64,000 bases of DNA, taken from positions 6,572,001 through 6,636,000 of the forward strand of contig NC_056408.1 in the NCBI RefSeq assembly GCF_905147365.1, read 5' to 3'. Position 1 is the first letter of the stretch; each line of letters opens with the position of its first letter. Made by a program: the position numbers and the translations under genes. Positions 44,046-55,400 of this stretch are shown here, in pieces. The notes under the pieces are model-generated. The model was not told where the DNA came from. It saw only the letters and a program-made list of their open reading frames with translations, and did not search any database. The DNA comes from Aricia agestis (taxonomy: Eukaryota > Arthropoda > Insecta > Lepidoptera > Lycaenidae).

Positions 44046-45608
44046 AGTTCAATAGCACGTCCGTATGTCCATACGTCCGTAGGTGAAAATTGTAATGCTA
44101 CGTTTTATTTTTAGGTAAGAACTTAGCATTATTGTAAGATATTAACTTCCTTGTTGCAGGTTATTTTAAATAAAATATCCTCTGCTTTTGTCAGTCTAGT
44201 GACTTTCCAAATGTGCCAGACATAGTCAAGAAACTTGTGTAACTATTGGCGGTGAAATATTTTTAGTAAGAATAATTATAATATAATTCTAACGCATTTT
44301 TTATCACAAAAAATACTTTCTTCCCTTACAAACAGCTTTTGTATTATATTTTTCAAAACTGTCCAGTGTCTACCGTCTTCTATCAGTAAAATCTAAGTGT
44401 CCAATAAAAGTGGTCTGTTAATAAGGCTATTGGCATGAACCCTCATGGATTTTGATCTCCAATTAGTCGGATTACTGCGGCTCTGCGGCGTGACTTCAGA
44501 TGTCTGCAAAGCCCTCGTTAGTGGAATTAATATCGTCTGCACTGTTACTGTATGCTAACGAAAGTTTTATGCGTGATTTTAAGATGTAATGTTATGTAAT
44601 GAAATGTTTATTCAAATTCAAATTGTTTATTTCAGACAATGCATAATTAAATAGTCCATATTTTAAATTCAAAATTATATAAATGACAGTAAATGCACAA
44701 CATAAAATACATAATTACAAATTACATGCATGTTTATGTAAGTTAAATAAATATTTAGAGATGAGCACGACAATTATATCAATGCTAAATGCTAATATTA
44801 TAATTTGTCCAAAAGTGCGTCTGTCTATCTGCCTGTCTGCAGACAGAAAGAAGAGATGACTCTCTTCACGCCCAAACCGTTAAACCGATGTTGCTGGCTG
44901 TGGAGATGTTTTCCAGTGCCGTAAATAGCCTTTTTTTCCCCCTGTGTGAGCTTATAATTGCACCCTTGTTTTTTAACTGGCTTCCAAAAAGCAGAAGGTT
45001 ATATTATGTTCGGCTATAGTTTTTTTTACTACATTGGAAAACATCTCTAGGGCGCAGCAGGATGTACTTATCGGGAGCAATTCGAAAGAATTGTTCTGGC
45101 CATTCTTGCGCCCCCCCCAGAGTCTACGCCCTGTGCCTGGGCACCGGTGGCACCGCCCTATTTACGGCACTGATGCTTTCCTTTTCCCTTTCCGAAACCT
45201 GGGAAAGGTAAGGATATAGGATACTTTTTATTCTGAAAAACTGTACGGTTCCCGCGAGATAAATGAATTTCGACACAACGTATTTGCAGATGACATCTGA
45301 CATCACATAATTTAAGACGTTGCGCGTTGATACAATAGTTTATCCCCCTAAAACCAGGCACTTTCGTCTTCAATTTTCGTCATCTTCTTTCATTCAACTT
45401 TCATTTTGGCGCATTCAATAATTGAATGCGTCAACGAACGCAACGTCAACATTGTCAATTTTGTTTTTTGGATATGGTCAGAGGGTAAGCGTCGCGGGCA
45501 TACTCACGCTCGCTGTTGACTGCGCTATAACGCATGCCCTTGACGAACAGAAAAAGGCACAACGTGGACAAAGCTATTCAGTATACTACAGGAAATACAC
45601 AACACTAA
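44046..45608. other. intergenic DNA with degraded repeats
   Basis: The Helitron-like sequence at about 44800-44900 appears to continue at about 45205-45260, split by an insert containing the inverted pair ggagatgttttcca and tggaaaacatctc. A short block (gaaggttatattatgttcgg) recurs near 58450. A small palindrome, gcattcaataattgaatgc, lies near 45410. Confidence 0.45.
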
Positions 45609-45741
45609 GGGCCTGTTTCATCACTTCCTGATAAGTGACGAATAGGCACCAATTAACTTGACAGATCAAGTATGGAGAATTTGTCAAAAAAGTTGTGAAT
45701 AGCCTGTTCGGCACTTTATCAGAAAGTGGTGAAACAGGCCC
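45609..45741. mobile_element. Harbinger-like MITE, 133 bp, TAA target duplication
   Basis: It has the same termini and interior as 30410-30537, flanked by TAA at 45606-45608 and 45742-45744. Confidence 0.8.
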
Positions 45742-46152
45742 TAAACAAACTAAAAATTCGTAAATCTAACGACAACCTTTTCGAAATATTTTTTGGATCA
45801 AATTAATCAGTTCTGGGATTAAAATGTAACACTGTAAAACCTCCATCACACCATTACGAGTCCGCTTTAATCCCCATGACATGAAACCTTTCTGACCCAG
45901 TTTCATTAGTGGAATGTCAGGAAATTTTTCATGGACCCATGTATCTGTTATATGGTAAGCCATTAATCATGTTTGCACAATGCGTTTACGTGGGGTTATG
46001 AGAAAGGCTTGATACCTTCCGAACTTTTTGTTCCAAATTGCCTTTTTCCGTTCCATTTTTCGTATAATTTCTAACTTGTGTTAGTTTATTTTCGACATGT
46101 TTGAGCAAAATTTCATAGATATCTATTTTAGAATGCGATCTTACGTTGAAAA

Positions 46153-46594
46153 TCCATACTTATATTATTATAAATGCGAAAGTGTGTATGTCTGCTACCT
46201 GTAATGATGCCAAAAAGAGTTCGAACCTTTTTGTATGGAGCATGGCATACCAAATAAGTTTCAAGTACTTAAAATGTCGTATTTGACACACACCTATGAA
46301 ACATACGCCAATCGACAGAGAAAATAATTACAAACAACAAATACTCGAAAGTATATTATTTACGATATTTTGTCAATAAGTACTTATTGTTTGTAAACAT
46401 CTTCTCTTTCGATTGGCGTATGTTGAAACATCGTAGGTGTACACCAAAATACGACAGGTATACCAATAAGGTTGGTTGTTCTTTGGTGGTATCTCCACAC
46501 CATTGAGTTTTATTATGATATTTTTATCCCGAAAATGTACGATTCCCGCTCGATAAGCGGTATTTGGCGCAACAGTGTTGCGGGCGTCATCTAG
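46153..46594 (+). mobile_element. Helitron-like element carrying a nested MITE
   Basis: It starts TC after A with ttataaatgcgaaagtgtg. It ends with the GCAAC-agt-GTTGC stem, gggcgtcat and CTAG (46591-46594) before T. About 250 bp between 46200 and 46495 is foreign and includes inverted arms at 46276-46320 and 46402-46455. Confidence 0.6.
46276..46455. mobile_element. MITE nested in the Helitron-like element
   Basis: The left arm (gtcgtatttgacacacacct...) and right arm (...aggtgtacaccaaaatacgac) are imperfect inverted copies sharing acatacgccaatcga. Confidence 0.65.
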
Positions 46595-47852
46595 TAAACT
46601 AATATTTATTCTTTAAAAAATACCTGTACTTAAAAGATAGATTAGAAGACAATAAACTTAATATTACCTTTTTTGCTCTCCTTTATCATAATGACGTTGG
46701 CAGACACGCTATGTAACTAGATTCTAGGTTTGCAATCAACCGGTTCACAACAGGTATTTATTTGCTAAATAAACATTAAAATTATATCTCTCTAGCGCCA
46801 GTATTAAGCAGGGAACTCAGCAGGTTATTTGTCATTCCTTATACACAATTAGCGGATTTATGGCCAAGGTGCCCGGGGCTTTAGTCTCATGCTGTTTCAG
46901 TCTCGGCTCGTTGTTTTATTAAAAGTAATGTCTTATTCTTGGTTGAAGGTATGTGGTTGTAGGTATATTATAAATCATAATTATTATTATATGTGTGATC
47001 TGCAACGTTTCGTTTAAAACTCGTGTCGATTCTACCGGATAAGTCATCTTTGTGTATTAAAGTCAGTCACATAAGTACGCGACGAGGCGATGCAATGCAT
47101 TTTTTGTATGAACAATTCAAAATTAGACAAGCAACCTAACGGCGGGTGTTAAGTCTGTTAAATCATTGTGTTATGTGTATCTTCTTATGCAGTAAATAAA
47201 GTTTAGCTACATCGCATCGCCGCATCATGTTGCAATTTAAGCTGACCCCTAGGGAACTCATTACAAAATTACTCTCAATCCCTGGCGTTGCAGTCGATTA
47301 CACAAAAACATCCACATTAAAAACATACCGACACAAAAATAAATCGCAAACCCGATACAGATGTTTCCGAAACCGTGTCGAATCGATGAATAAATTCCTG
47401 GAATCATAAATGCATTACGAATGCCGTCGTAAAAATCTCCAACTCGGTGAGTACATGTAAAACGGCATTATACGTGTCACAGCGAGCATTTGTCCCGCTC
47501 ACGACTGAATATGCGTACCGAAAATACGTGAACCTGGGTGGTCGTTACTTAGAATAGATCGCTTAGCTTATCGAATGATTTTCATCGAGTCTGTTACTAT
47601 TATTAGTTCCCGTGATTCACGACTTTAACCGGAGGAAACAAAGATGTTTGTTGAGTTAAAGTTATCAGATGTACGTCACGTATGCAAATAAATGCAGACG
47701 ATCATAATCGTCTCCACAAAAGAGTTTACACAATTCATCATCTAATAATAAGTTGCTATCTTTATACACGTGTTTTTGTTATTTCTTTTTTCTTTGCAAC
47801 TATTTGAAGATTACTTTTCTTTATTTTTTTATCTAAATTATCTGAATACCAC
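46595..47852. other. intergenic DNA, nothing recognised
   Basis: No repeat ends or exons were identified. The 60-codon ORF at 47227-47409 has no recognisable domain. Confidence 0.35.
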
Positions 47853-48155
47853 GGCACGAATGGGCCGGCTCGACCGGAGAAATACCTCGTCCTCACAGAA
47901 AACCGGCGTGAAACAGCGCTTGCGCTGTGTTTCGCCGAGTGAGTGAGTTTACCGGAGGCCCAATCCCCTACCCTATTCCCTTCCCTACCCTCCCTTATTC
48001 CGTTCCCTTTCCATCCCCACCTTCCCCTATTACCCTATTCCCTCTTAAAAGGCCAGCAACGCACCTGCAGCTCTTCTGATGCTGCGAGTGTCCATGGGCG
48101 ACGGAAGTTGCTTTCCATCAGGTGACCCGTTTGCTCGTTTGCCCCCTTATTTCAT
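47853..48155 (-). repeat. 330-bp dispersed repeat, copy 4
   Basis: A minus-strand copy starting inside the usual right end (cggcacgaatgggccggctc) and running to ccccttatttcat, with about three G-rich units. Confidence 0.8.
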
Positions 48156-48234
48156 TAAAAAAAAACCTTATTATGGTTACAATTTTCATGTTTATAGTAT
48201 TTAATTTCTTATCATTAAATTTATACCATTAAAT

Positions 48235-48370
48235 TCTTACGCTGGTTCTTCTCAGCGAGGTAGATGGTTGCAAACCGGTGGTAGGCAACGTAGTTTCTTC
48301 GTTCGACTTTCAAAAAGTGTATCATGATACCCATTTTGAACAAAAATATATTTTATTTTATTTTATATTA
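48235..48370 (+). repeat. LINE 3' end fragment (tentative)
   Basis: gttgcaaaccggtggtaggc, ttcgactttcaaaaagtgta and an AT-rich tail resemble the 3' ends of lepidopteran LINEs. No coding part remains. Confidence 0.35.
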
Positions 48371-48379
48371 AGTATGCTC

Positions 48380-48427
48380 TTGCGATTATTCTAAGCTGCA
48401 CTATTGTGCAGCTTAGAATAATCGCAA
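48380..48427. repeat. perfect hairpin, 22-bp arms
   Basis: Arms 48380-48401 and 48406-48427 are exact inverted copies around the loop tatt. Confidence 0.92.
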
Positions 48428-49117
48428 TGACATAATGACATAATGATGACATAATATTTTATGTCATCAATAGGAAACATTAAGTTTACATACAAACAGC
48501 GAAAGCCTGCCACACTAAGCTTCATGGTAATAATCATTATTATTGCTATTACGTGCTATTACCATTGTCATGAAGCGGAAGTCTCATGCTATTAACAGAC
48601 TAGAACCTAGGTGGTCTTACTTCTTTCCTTTAATTTAATTTTGCTTTATTGCTAAAGTCAAAAGAAAAGACATAAATTAAAATGTATAAAAACTGCATTA
48701 TTCTACGTTTATCATAAAAATTATATTATTATTGTTTAGAAACCCAATACATTGGCAAGAAAGAAGACGTTATAAATGCGCCTTAATTCTGAAACTAAGT
48801 ATTAATAATATTTTCGTCAACTCAACAAGCTCATCACCTCTTAAGTCAGCAAGTTGAAAAGATTAACTACTTACAACTGCTTGCGGGATGACAAGCAAAC
48901 GAAAATGTTATCATTATAGAGAAATTATTGTGATACATACCAGTATTTGAACTATCATTTCTAGTGAAAGCTTTTAGAAACGTATTTACACATTTGCTGT
49001 TAGGGTCGATTTGATTCAAATATTATTTCTGATGAAAACCAACAATCTTCAAACATACGAGTAAACATATGAATGACGTTTTAATTTCAATGTGTAGTTT
49101 TATTTGTTTAATGGGCT

Positions 49118-49260
49118 CGTTAAAAGTGCGTTTTTTTAGGGTTCGGTACCCAAAGGGTAAAAACGTGACACTATGTCTGAGACTTCGATGTCTGTTCGTC
49201 CGTCTGTCGGTCTCCGGGCTGTATCTCAAGAACCGCCAAATCTGAACTTCTGATTTTTTT
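49118..49260 (-). repeat. fragment of the gggttccg-type dispersed repeat
   Basis: On the minus strand this reads as the acagacggacgaacagacat, ttttaccctttgggtaccg, aaccctaaaa ending seen at 1-135 and 43757. Confidence 0.6.
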
Positions 49261-49317
49261 TAGTTTCTATGTATGCTACAAAAGTGGTAAAAACACAAAG
49301 GAATCCTTACCAGAAGC

Positions 49318-49536
49318 CTAACTGGGCACTGCAAGCTCAATAAGCACCTTAACAGAATAGGTGTTAGTAGCTTAACGACTTGCAGATTCTGCGAGGAGGA
49401 GGATGAGACACCTGCTCCACTACAGAGCAGGTACCTTGGTTACTACGAATACTCATCCACAGAGGAAATTCGTGGCACCAACCCCAACCACATCGTTGAA
49501 TTTATGAGCAGCATTGGGTTGGGGATGATACTCTAA
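49318..49536 (+). pseudogene. decayed LINE ORF2 tail (RNase H / zinc-knuckle end)
   Basis: The frame reads LTGHCKLNKHLNRIGV, TTCRFCEEEDETPAP and then VEFMSSIGLGMIL with a stop at 49534. The TGHC-LNKHL-C-F-C-ET pattern is the conserved end of Jockey/R1-type LINE polyproteins. The usual HLLLHC-type segment after ET is replaced by unrelated sequence, suggesting an internal deletion. No intact upstream ORF is present. Confidence 0.65.
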
Positions 49537-50821
49537 TGCGAAGGAGTCACATTAGATCCTCAAGGGTCGCAGTGACATCAAGGGTACTTGACCTGCCATC
49601 AGGAAAAAATGCTACAAAAGGTAAAAGGTCTTCAAGGAGTTTTAAGTTTAGAGATTTTACTTATAAATTTAATTCTTTCATCCTATCGTAAACTGCGTTT
49701 ATAAACGAAAATTCTGGAAGCCCATTTTAAATCATGTTGTTCGTAATATTCAGCAATCGAGAACACCGAATGCAGGGCTTTTCATTGTCCAACTGCAGCC
49801 TGATTCAGCCGAATTGGGGATTTATTTGACAGTAGCCAGACAACCAATTCGGTTAGACCTCCAATTACATCGTACAATTATAGGCATTTCCTGTAATCCT
49901 GTGTGCAGAATAATAATCATTAATTTGCTTAAGCCCTGCTGCATGCATTTGAATTGGACTTAGCAAGGTGTTACTGGATTAAATACTTATTTTCCAAGTG
50001 CTTTAATTGTTAGCTACTGTGTTTATTTTAGTTAATAGTTTTGGACTGCTTTTACTAAAGTTTGTAAAATAAAAATTAAAAAAATACACTAACACTTGAA
50101 ATTTTGGATTCAAAATGAATCGTGAATACATAGTGCAATAATAAAATACATTTGTTGCAAAAAAAAACACTGCTTTTTAAACAAAAGGAGCCATATTAAA
50201 GTTCAACTCTGCTTTAGTTAGTCGCTTGAAAATAGCGTACGGAATAAATCAATCAGTGTATTCCGCATTCTCTAGACACGTTAATCGGAAACAAAACCAG
50301 TGCAAATGCAGGTCCAATAGCCTAGCCTAGGCTATAATTGTCAGCTCTGAATCATCCACATAAATTGCCTGACGACAGTATGGACGATCGCCCGTACATC
50401 GATTTTACTATTGTAATGCAACACTAATGCATTCTCGGCTCCTGCTTGATCCAGTCAGATCAGAAAACGGTATTCTCATAAAATGCAAAATAGCGTCAAA
50501 CGTGTTGGATTGGCCCAAAACCACAGAATTCATAATTAGTACAAGCCAAAACTTCAATTTTTTTGTGGTTTGTAATTTGTATCGGCAAATGACCCAGCGT
50601 CATAAAGCCCATAGAAGTTGAGGGAAAAAGTTATTCTTTTAACGCTGCTAGTTTCACTGTGAACTCTACATAGAGGACTCATACACACCCTATAGTATTG
50701 TCACTTAGTTATAACAACCTATTGTTAAATCAACGGCAAACGTGTTTGATTTGCCTAAAACTTCACAAGTCTGCCGTTTGACGTTTGCTTGACGCTGTTT
50801 GAAAAAATACGGATAGAATAT

Positions 50822-51414
50822 AAAAATCGGCCAAGTGCGAGTTGGACTCGCCCATGAAGGGTTCCGCAGTAGCAATAAGGTTTATTTTTATGAAAATAAA
50901 AGGACTTTGGTTTATTTTTATATTTCAGTTGATTTAATGAAAGTTAAATGACGGTTTACCATTAATGACGTATAAAAGAAAACTGCTTTCTAGATCTCGT
51001 TCAAACCAGTTTTCGTTGGTAGTTTTTATAGTAATGTACATCATTTTTTTTAGACTTATCATGAAGACTTACTTACTCACTTCAGAAGTTAGAGAGGGGG
51101 GGGGGGACACATTTTACCACTTTGGAAGAGTATCTCTCGCAAACTATTCATATTAGAAAAAAATGATAGGTAGAAACTTCAATATGATTTTTGAATACCT
51201 ATCCAATACCCCACACGCATAGGTTAGATGAAAAATGTTTGTATTAAAATCTTAATGCGCGTTTACAGACTACATCTACTTACCAAGTTTCAATAGTATG
51301 GCTTTTATAGTTTCGGAGAAAAGCTGCTGTGACATACGGACGGACAGACAGACAGACATGACGAATCTATAAGGGTTCCGTTTTTTGCCAATTGGCTACG
51401 GAACCATAGAAAAC
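50822..51414 (+). repeat. dispersed repeat (ggccaagtgcgag...), copy 2
   Basis: It is colinear with 43129-43757, but lacks the segment around gtttcagttgtacctatggg present there at about 43551. Near the end it reads ttggctacggaacc. Confidence 0.75.
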
Positions 51415-52208
51415 GATGCTGCATTCATGTTGCATTACAATATAGAATCAGGCTATGATTTTATTTTGTTACTTCGCGTGGAACCCCTGTCGATTTGTTT
51501 TAGCTAAATTATTTTATTACGATTGGGTTTGGTTCTGCGTGAAATCGTTAATTAATGCTTTTAACGATGACTGTGCGTTTTGACAGTAATAGTGTACCAA
51601 TTTATATTGTTGAGTTAATTTTATTTCGTGTTGCGTTTGTTCTAGTTTAAAATAGTTAGTCCAATTTTCAAAATATAATGTGAATTGTGAAAGCTCGCAT
51701 TTTTCTGCAACTGTCAAGCGATTAATTGTGAATTTTTTACTCAAACGCTTTATATTTTTTAAGTTATTTAATTTTGCTGCTTTGATCATAAATCATAATA
51801 TAAGACTTCAAAAAACTGTCCTTAAATTATTATTTTTACTTTTCCTTAATACAAAGTTCATTATTTTAAATTCTGAGAAGTAGAGACGACAAATCACGAA
51901 AACGGTGGAATGGTTTGTTGACAAGAAAAACACATCAAAAAGCCATGACACGGAGCAGCGATGCTCAAAGTTTTTTCATCTAAACAAACTAGATGATTAA
52001 ACAAACACTAGAAGCTGCAGGAAGCGCGTCTCAGCGTATGCGCTTCAATGAAGCGACAGTTAGAAACTTTGAACGAGAACAGCCAGAGTTTAGTGAAGCT
52101 AAGGCCATGACTAAAATTCCAAATTCGAAATTGTATTTAGGGAAAGACCTCCTGAGGTATTCACTTAAGAACATTCGAATAAAAATCTAAAATACGAAAT
52201 CGAATTTG
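51415..52208. other. intergenic DNA, nothing recognised
   Basis: Small ORFs (51517-51789 -, 51993-52190 +) show no family signature. Confidence 0.35.
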
Positions 52209-52482
52209 TATACAGTGTGTTAGTGTAAACACCGTTATCCTTGAAACCATCAAATGAGCCTGTCTAAATGAACAACTTTTCCTATGAGAACAATGCTGGG
52301 AACGCAAAACAAAAATGCCGTCTTCATACCCATACGGATGCCCGGATCGGCAATTTGTGTGGGTATGAAGACGGATATTTTTGAGTTCCCAGCATTTTTC
52401 TCATAGAAAATGTTGTTCATTTTGACGGGCTCATATTATGATAGTTTCAAGGATAACGGAGCTTACACTAACATCTTGTATA
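52209..52482. mobile_element. MITE with long inverted arms and TA duplication
   Basis: The ends TACAGTGTGTTAGTGTAA and TTACACTAACATCTTGTA are inverted and flanked by TA. The arms run inward about 100 bp (gttatccttgaaacc, attttgacgggctca, gttcccagcat). A TA duplication would fit Tc1/mariner-type elements. A (GA)n run follows near 52532-52550. Confidence 0.75.
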
Positions 52483-55400
52483 AGGAAAAACTTAAGGTAT
52501 TCACTTAAAAATAGATAATGGAATAAAATAAAAAGAGAGAGAGAGAGAGATTTCCTTTACAGTTATAATATATGTATGGAAAAAGGTGATATTAAAAAGT
52601 AAAGTCAGTGTCGGTATTTTTTTTGATTTCTTTGTTTAGTCAAGTTAAAGTAATAAGAAGGTTGTATATTTCTCATAAAAGGAAATGTGTTCAAAGACGG
52701 CGATCAATACACTGCACGAAGTATGTAGGCTGTGGTAGCTGGTACTAAATTATCTAAAGATGATTTATGTTAAAAAACCCACACACCACAACTTGCAATT
52801 AACCAATACGTTGACCCACATAAATTTTATCGTCATTTCATAACCATCCACAAATAGACTCGAGCGACAAAGGACAGTAAACATAATTTACAGCTCACCC
52901 ATCACCCATGTTTTTATATTTATTTTTACTCCGTTCTGTTCTATGTTAGACCCATAAAAGTTCCGTAAATTCGTATCGAATCGGACAGTTCTGGAACTGA
53001 TCGCTCATCCGTCCATATTTATAGTTCTTTGATTTATTTTGTTATCTCTTTATTGCCCGACTAACGACAAGCGTTCCACCCTGAAGATTAATCACCCTTG
53101 TCAGCGTGATTTAGCAGGCCAACTGATATTTAATGTGTGCTATTCAGATACAATACGGAGCTATATTTAGATGCCAGTTGAAAGTCCAATCATCGAGAGT
53201 TATTAGGATATGTTAAAGTTATAAACTTAAGAGCTGGACTGTTTAATCGTGTATGGCTTACGACTTACGATCGATCGAAAGATTTATACAATAAAGTTTG
53301 TTATATAACGAAGTTATTAAGATACTGCATAATGTTCAGATCATTTCAAATGGTTTAACAACGATATTATAGTTATCGAACAAAGTCAGACCTAAAATTG
53401 AATAGAAATATGATTATGAAATACATTATTCCTGCAAGGCAGGCACCATTAATCATTGAACATGTGTAAAATGGGTATATCAGTCACATCTGTTTTCGTA
53501 TTTGAAGCAATTAAACACCGCGGGAAAATTTTAACAAGGAGATTAATGGTTGCAATGACAAGGGTCATATTATTGTGTAATGGGAGACTTGATTACACTT
53601 AAGTGTTAAGAAAAAATGAAGATGTGATAATTATGTAGGATTTAAGAAGGGTGAAAGTGATGATAGTTTGATTCGTTTAAATGAAGTTGATTGTCGTTCT
53701 TAAAAATATTTTAACCTCTCAAGCACCAATTGTACTGCGCTATGAGCATTCTATAAAATATTTTTGTAATGTTTTGTACCAAAAAACTTCAATACTTTCT
53801 ATAAAACACTGAAAATATTTTAACGGCACTTGATAGACAAAAAGAGACTATCTTGACAAAACTTTTGTGAAAACTTTACCATAAGCTGAACTTGCCATCG
53901 ATAGAGATGAAGGAAAACAAACAGAAATATTGAGAAGTCATGCTAATTTATTCAGAGTCGGGCACTAAATAAAAACTTTTACAACGCCCGACAAATGAGA
54001 TTCAACAAAAGGAATACACTAGTACAAAGGACGCCTTTGATGTTGGTCGCGAAATTTACAGAACCGTCTGCTCTAGGGGATTTATTTTCTCCTCTGACTA
54101 TTTGTTAAAATACCACTATCTGTATGATAAGTATATCAATAGATATACTTATTATAAATCACATCTTCTTATATATAAAGTTCTCCAGTTGCAGTGTTTG
54201 TTGCCAAATTCCTTCAAAACGGCTAGACCTATTTATAACAATTTTTTCATATAACCACACATACAAGGCTAAATCACGTTTACCAGGCCTGATAGTATAA
54301 TATTTTGTAAGGACAAATAGGAACACGTGATTGTAGACAGACAAGAAGACATCAAATGAAACCGCCTTTATGTGTTTGATAAACGGAACGTATCTTATAT
54401 TAATGTTATTCACCCTATAATGATTAATGCTGATACAAAATTTATGCGACTATTGTACAGTACCATTAGGAGGATGTTGCAAACTGTTATAACAATGGTA
54501 TTCTGATACTTGTGTGGTAAGAAACCAGACAATAACAAAATTAAGGATGACTATAATTAGTCCTTAATATTATATCCTGCATATGTATATAAATGTTGAC
54601 ACCGAAGGTCATTTTATAGGGCCTAAAAAGAGGGCCATTTTTCTTCCGGACGACATTTTATATCTATATCTAAATGGATCCTTTATTTGCTTATCTTTCA
54701 CATTGTCTTCGCACCATGTTTTATTACAGCATTTTCCTGCTACTCGCGTTATTTTTTCTGCAAATCGAGCACAATTATTTATACTGTCAGTGTCGCTACC
54801 TGATCCCTCCAAAAAATAATGACATGGTTCAGTAAAAAGGGGACCAAAAATTGCAAAGTAAAATTGAAGAAATGTTTCTTACTATATTAATTCAACCTAT
54901 ATATTTTACTATATTATTATATGTAAATTCTAACCCGATGCATTTAATTTAAAGATCAAACTAACATTACAACGAACCCGGATCAAAACAGCAATCATAG
55001 CAATTGAAAACAAATGGAAGATATAAATGCAATAATTGTAGTAATCTTGTGCTTAAACAGCATAAATTGAATGTAAGTGGTACAGCTTTTTTAGTTCTAC
55101 GTCTCATTACCTGCTATCTCAGAACATATAATGCACTTACTTTACACGTTACTTATCCGTGGAATAATTTGTGATAAGCGAGTGTTGAAAATTAAAAGCC
55201 TATCTCCTTCCCACGCGTGAGACAGGTTGGATGTTCGACGCTTAAACGCTTAATGGTAGTGCTGTCTATGATCATAGCGTTTTTAATAAAAACATTAAAT
55301 TTCTAAGAAATGTCTGCTATTAAATGAAGGCTATAATATTGAAACTAGTTGTGCAGATTATGATGTCTATTTAGCTCATCGGCATCTTTAAATATATAAA

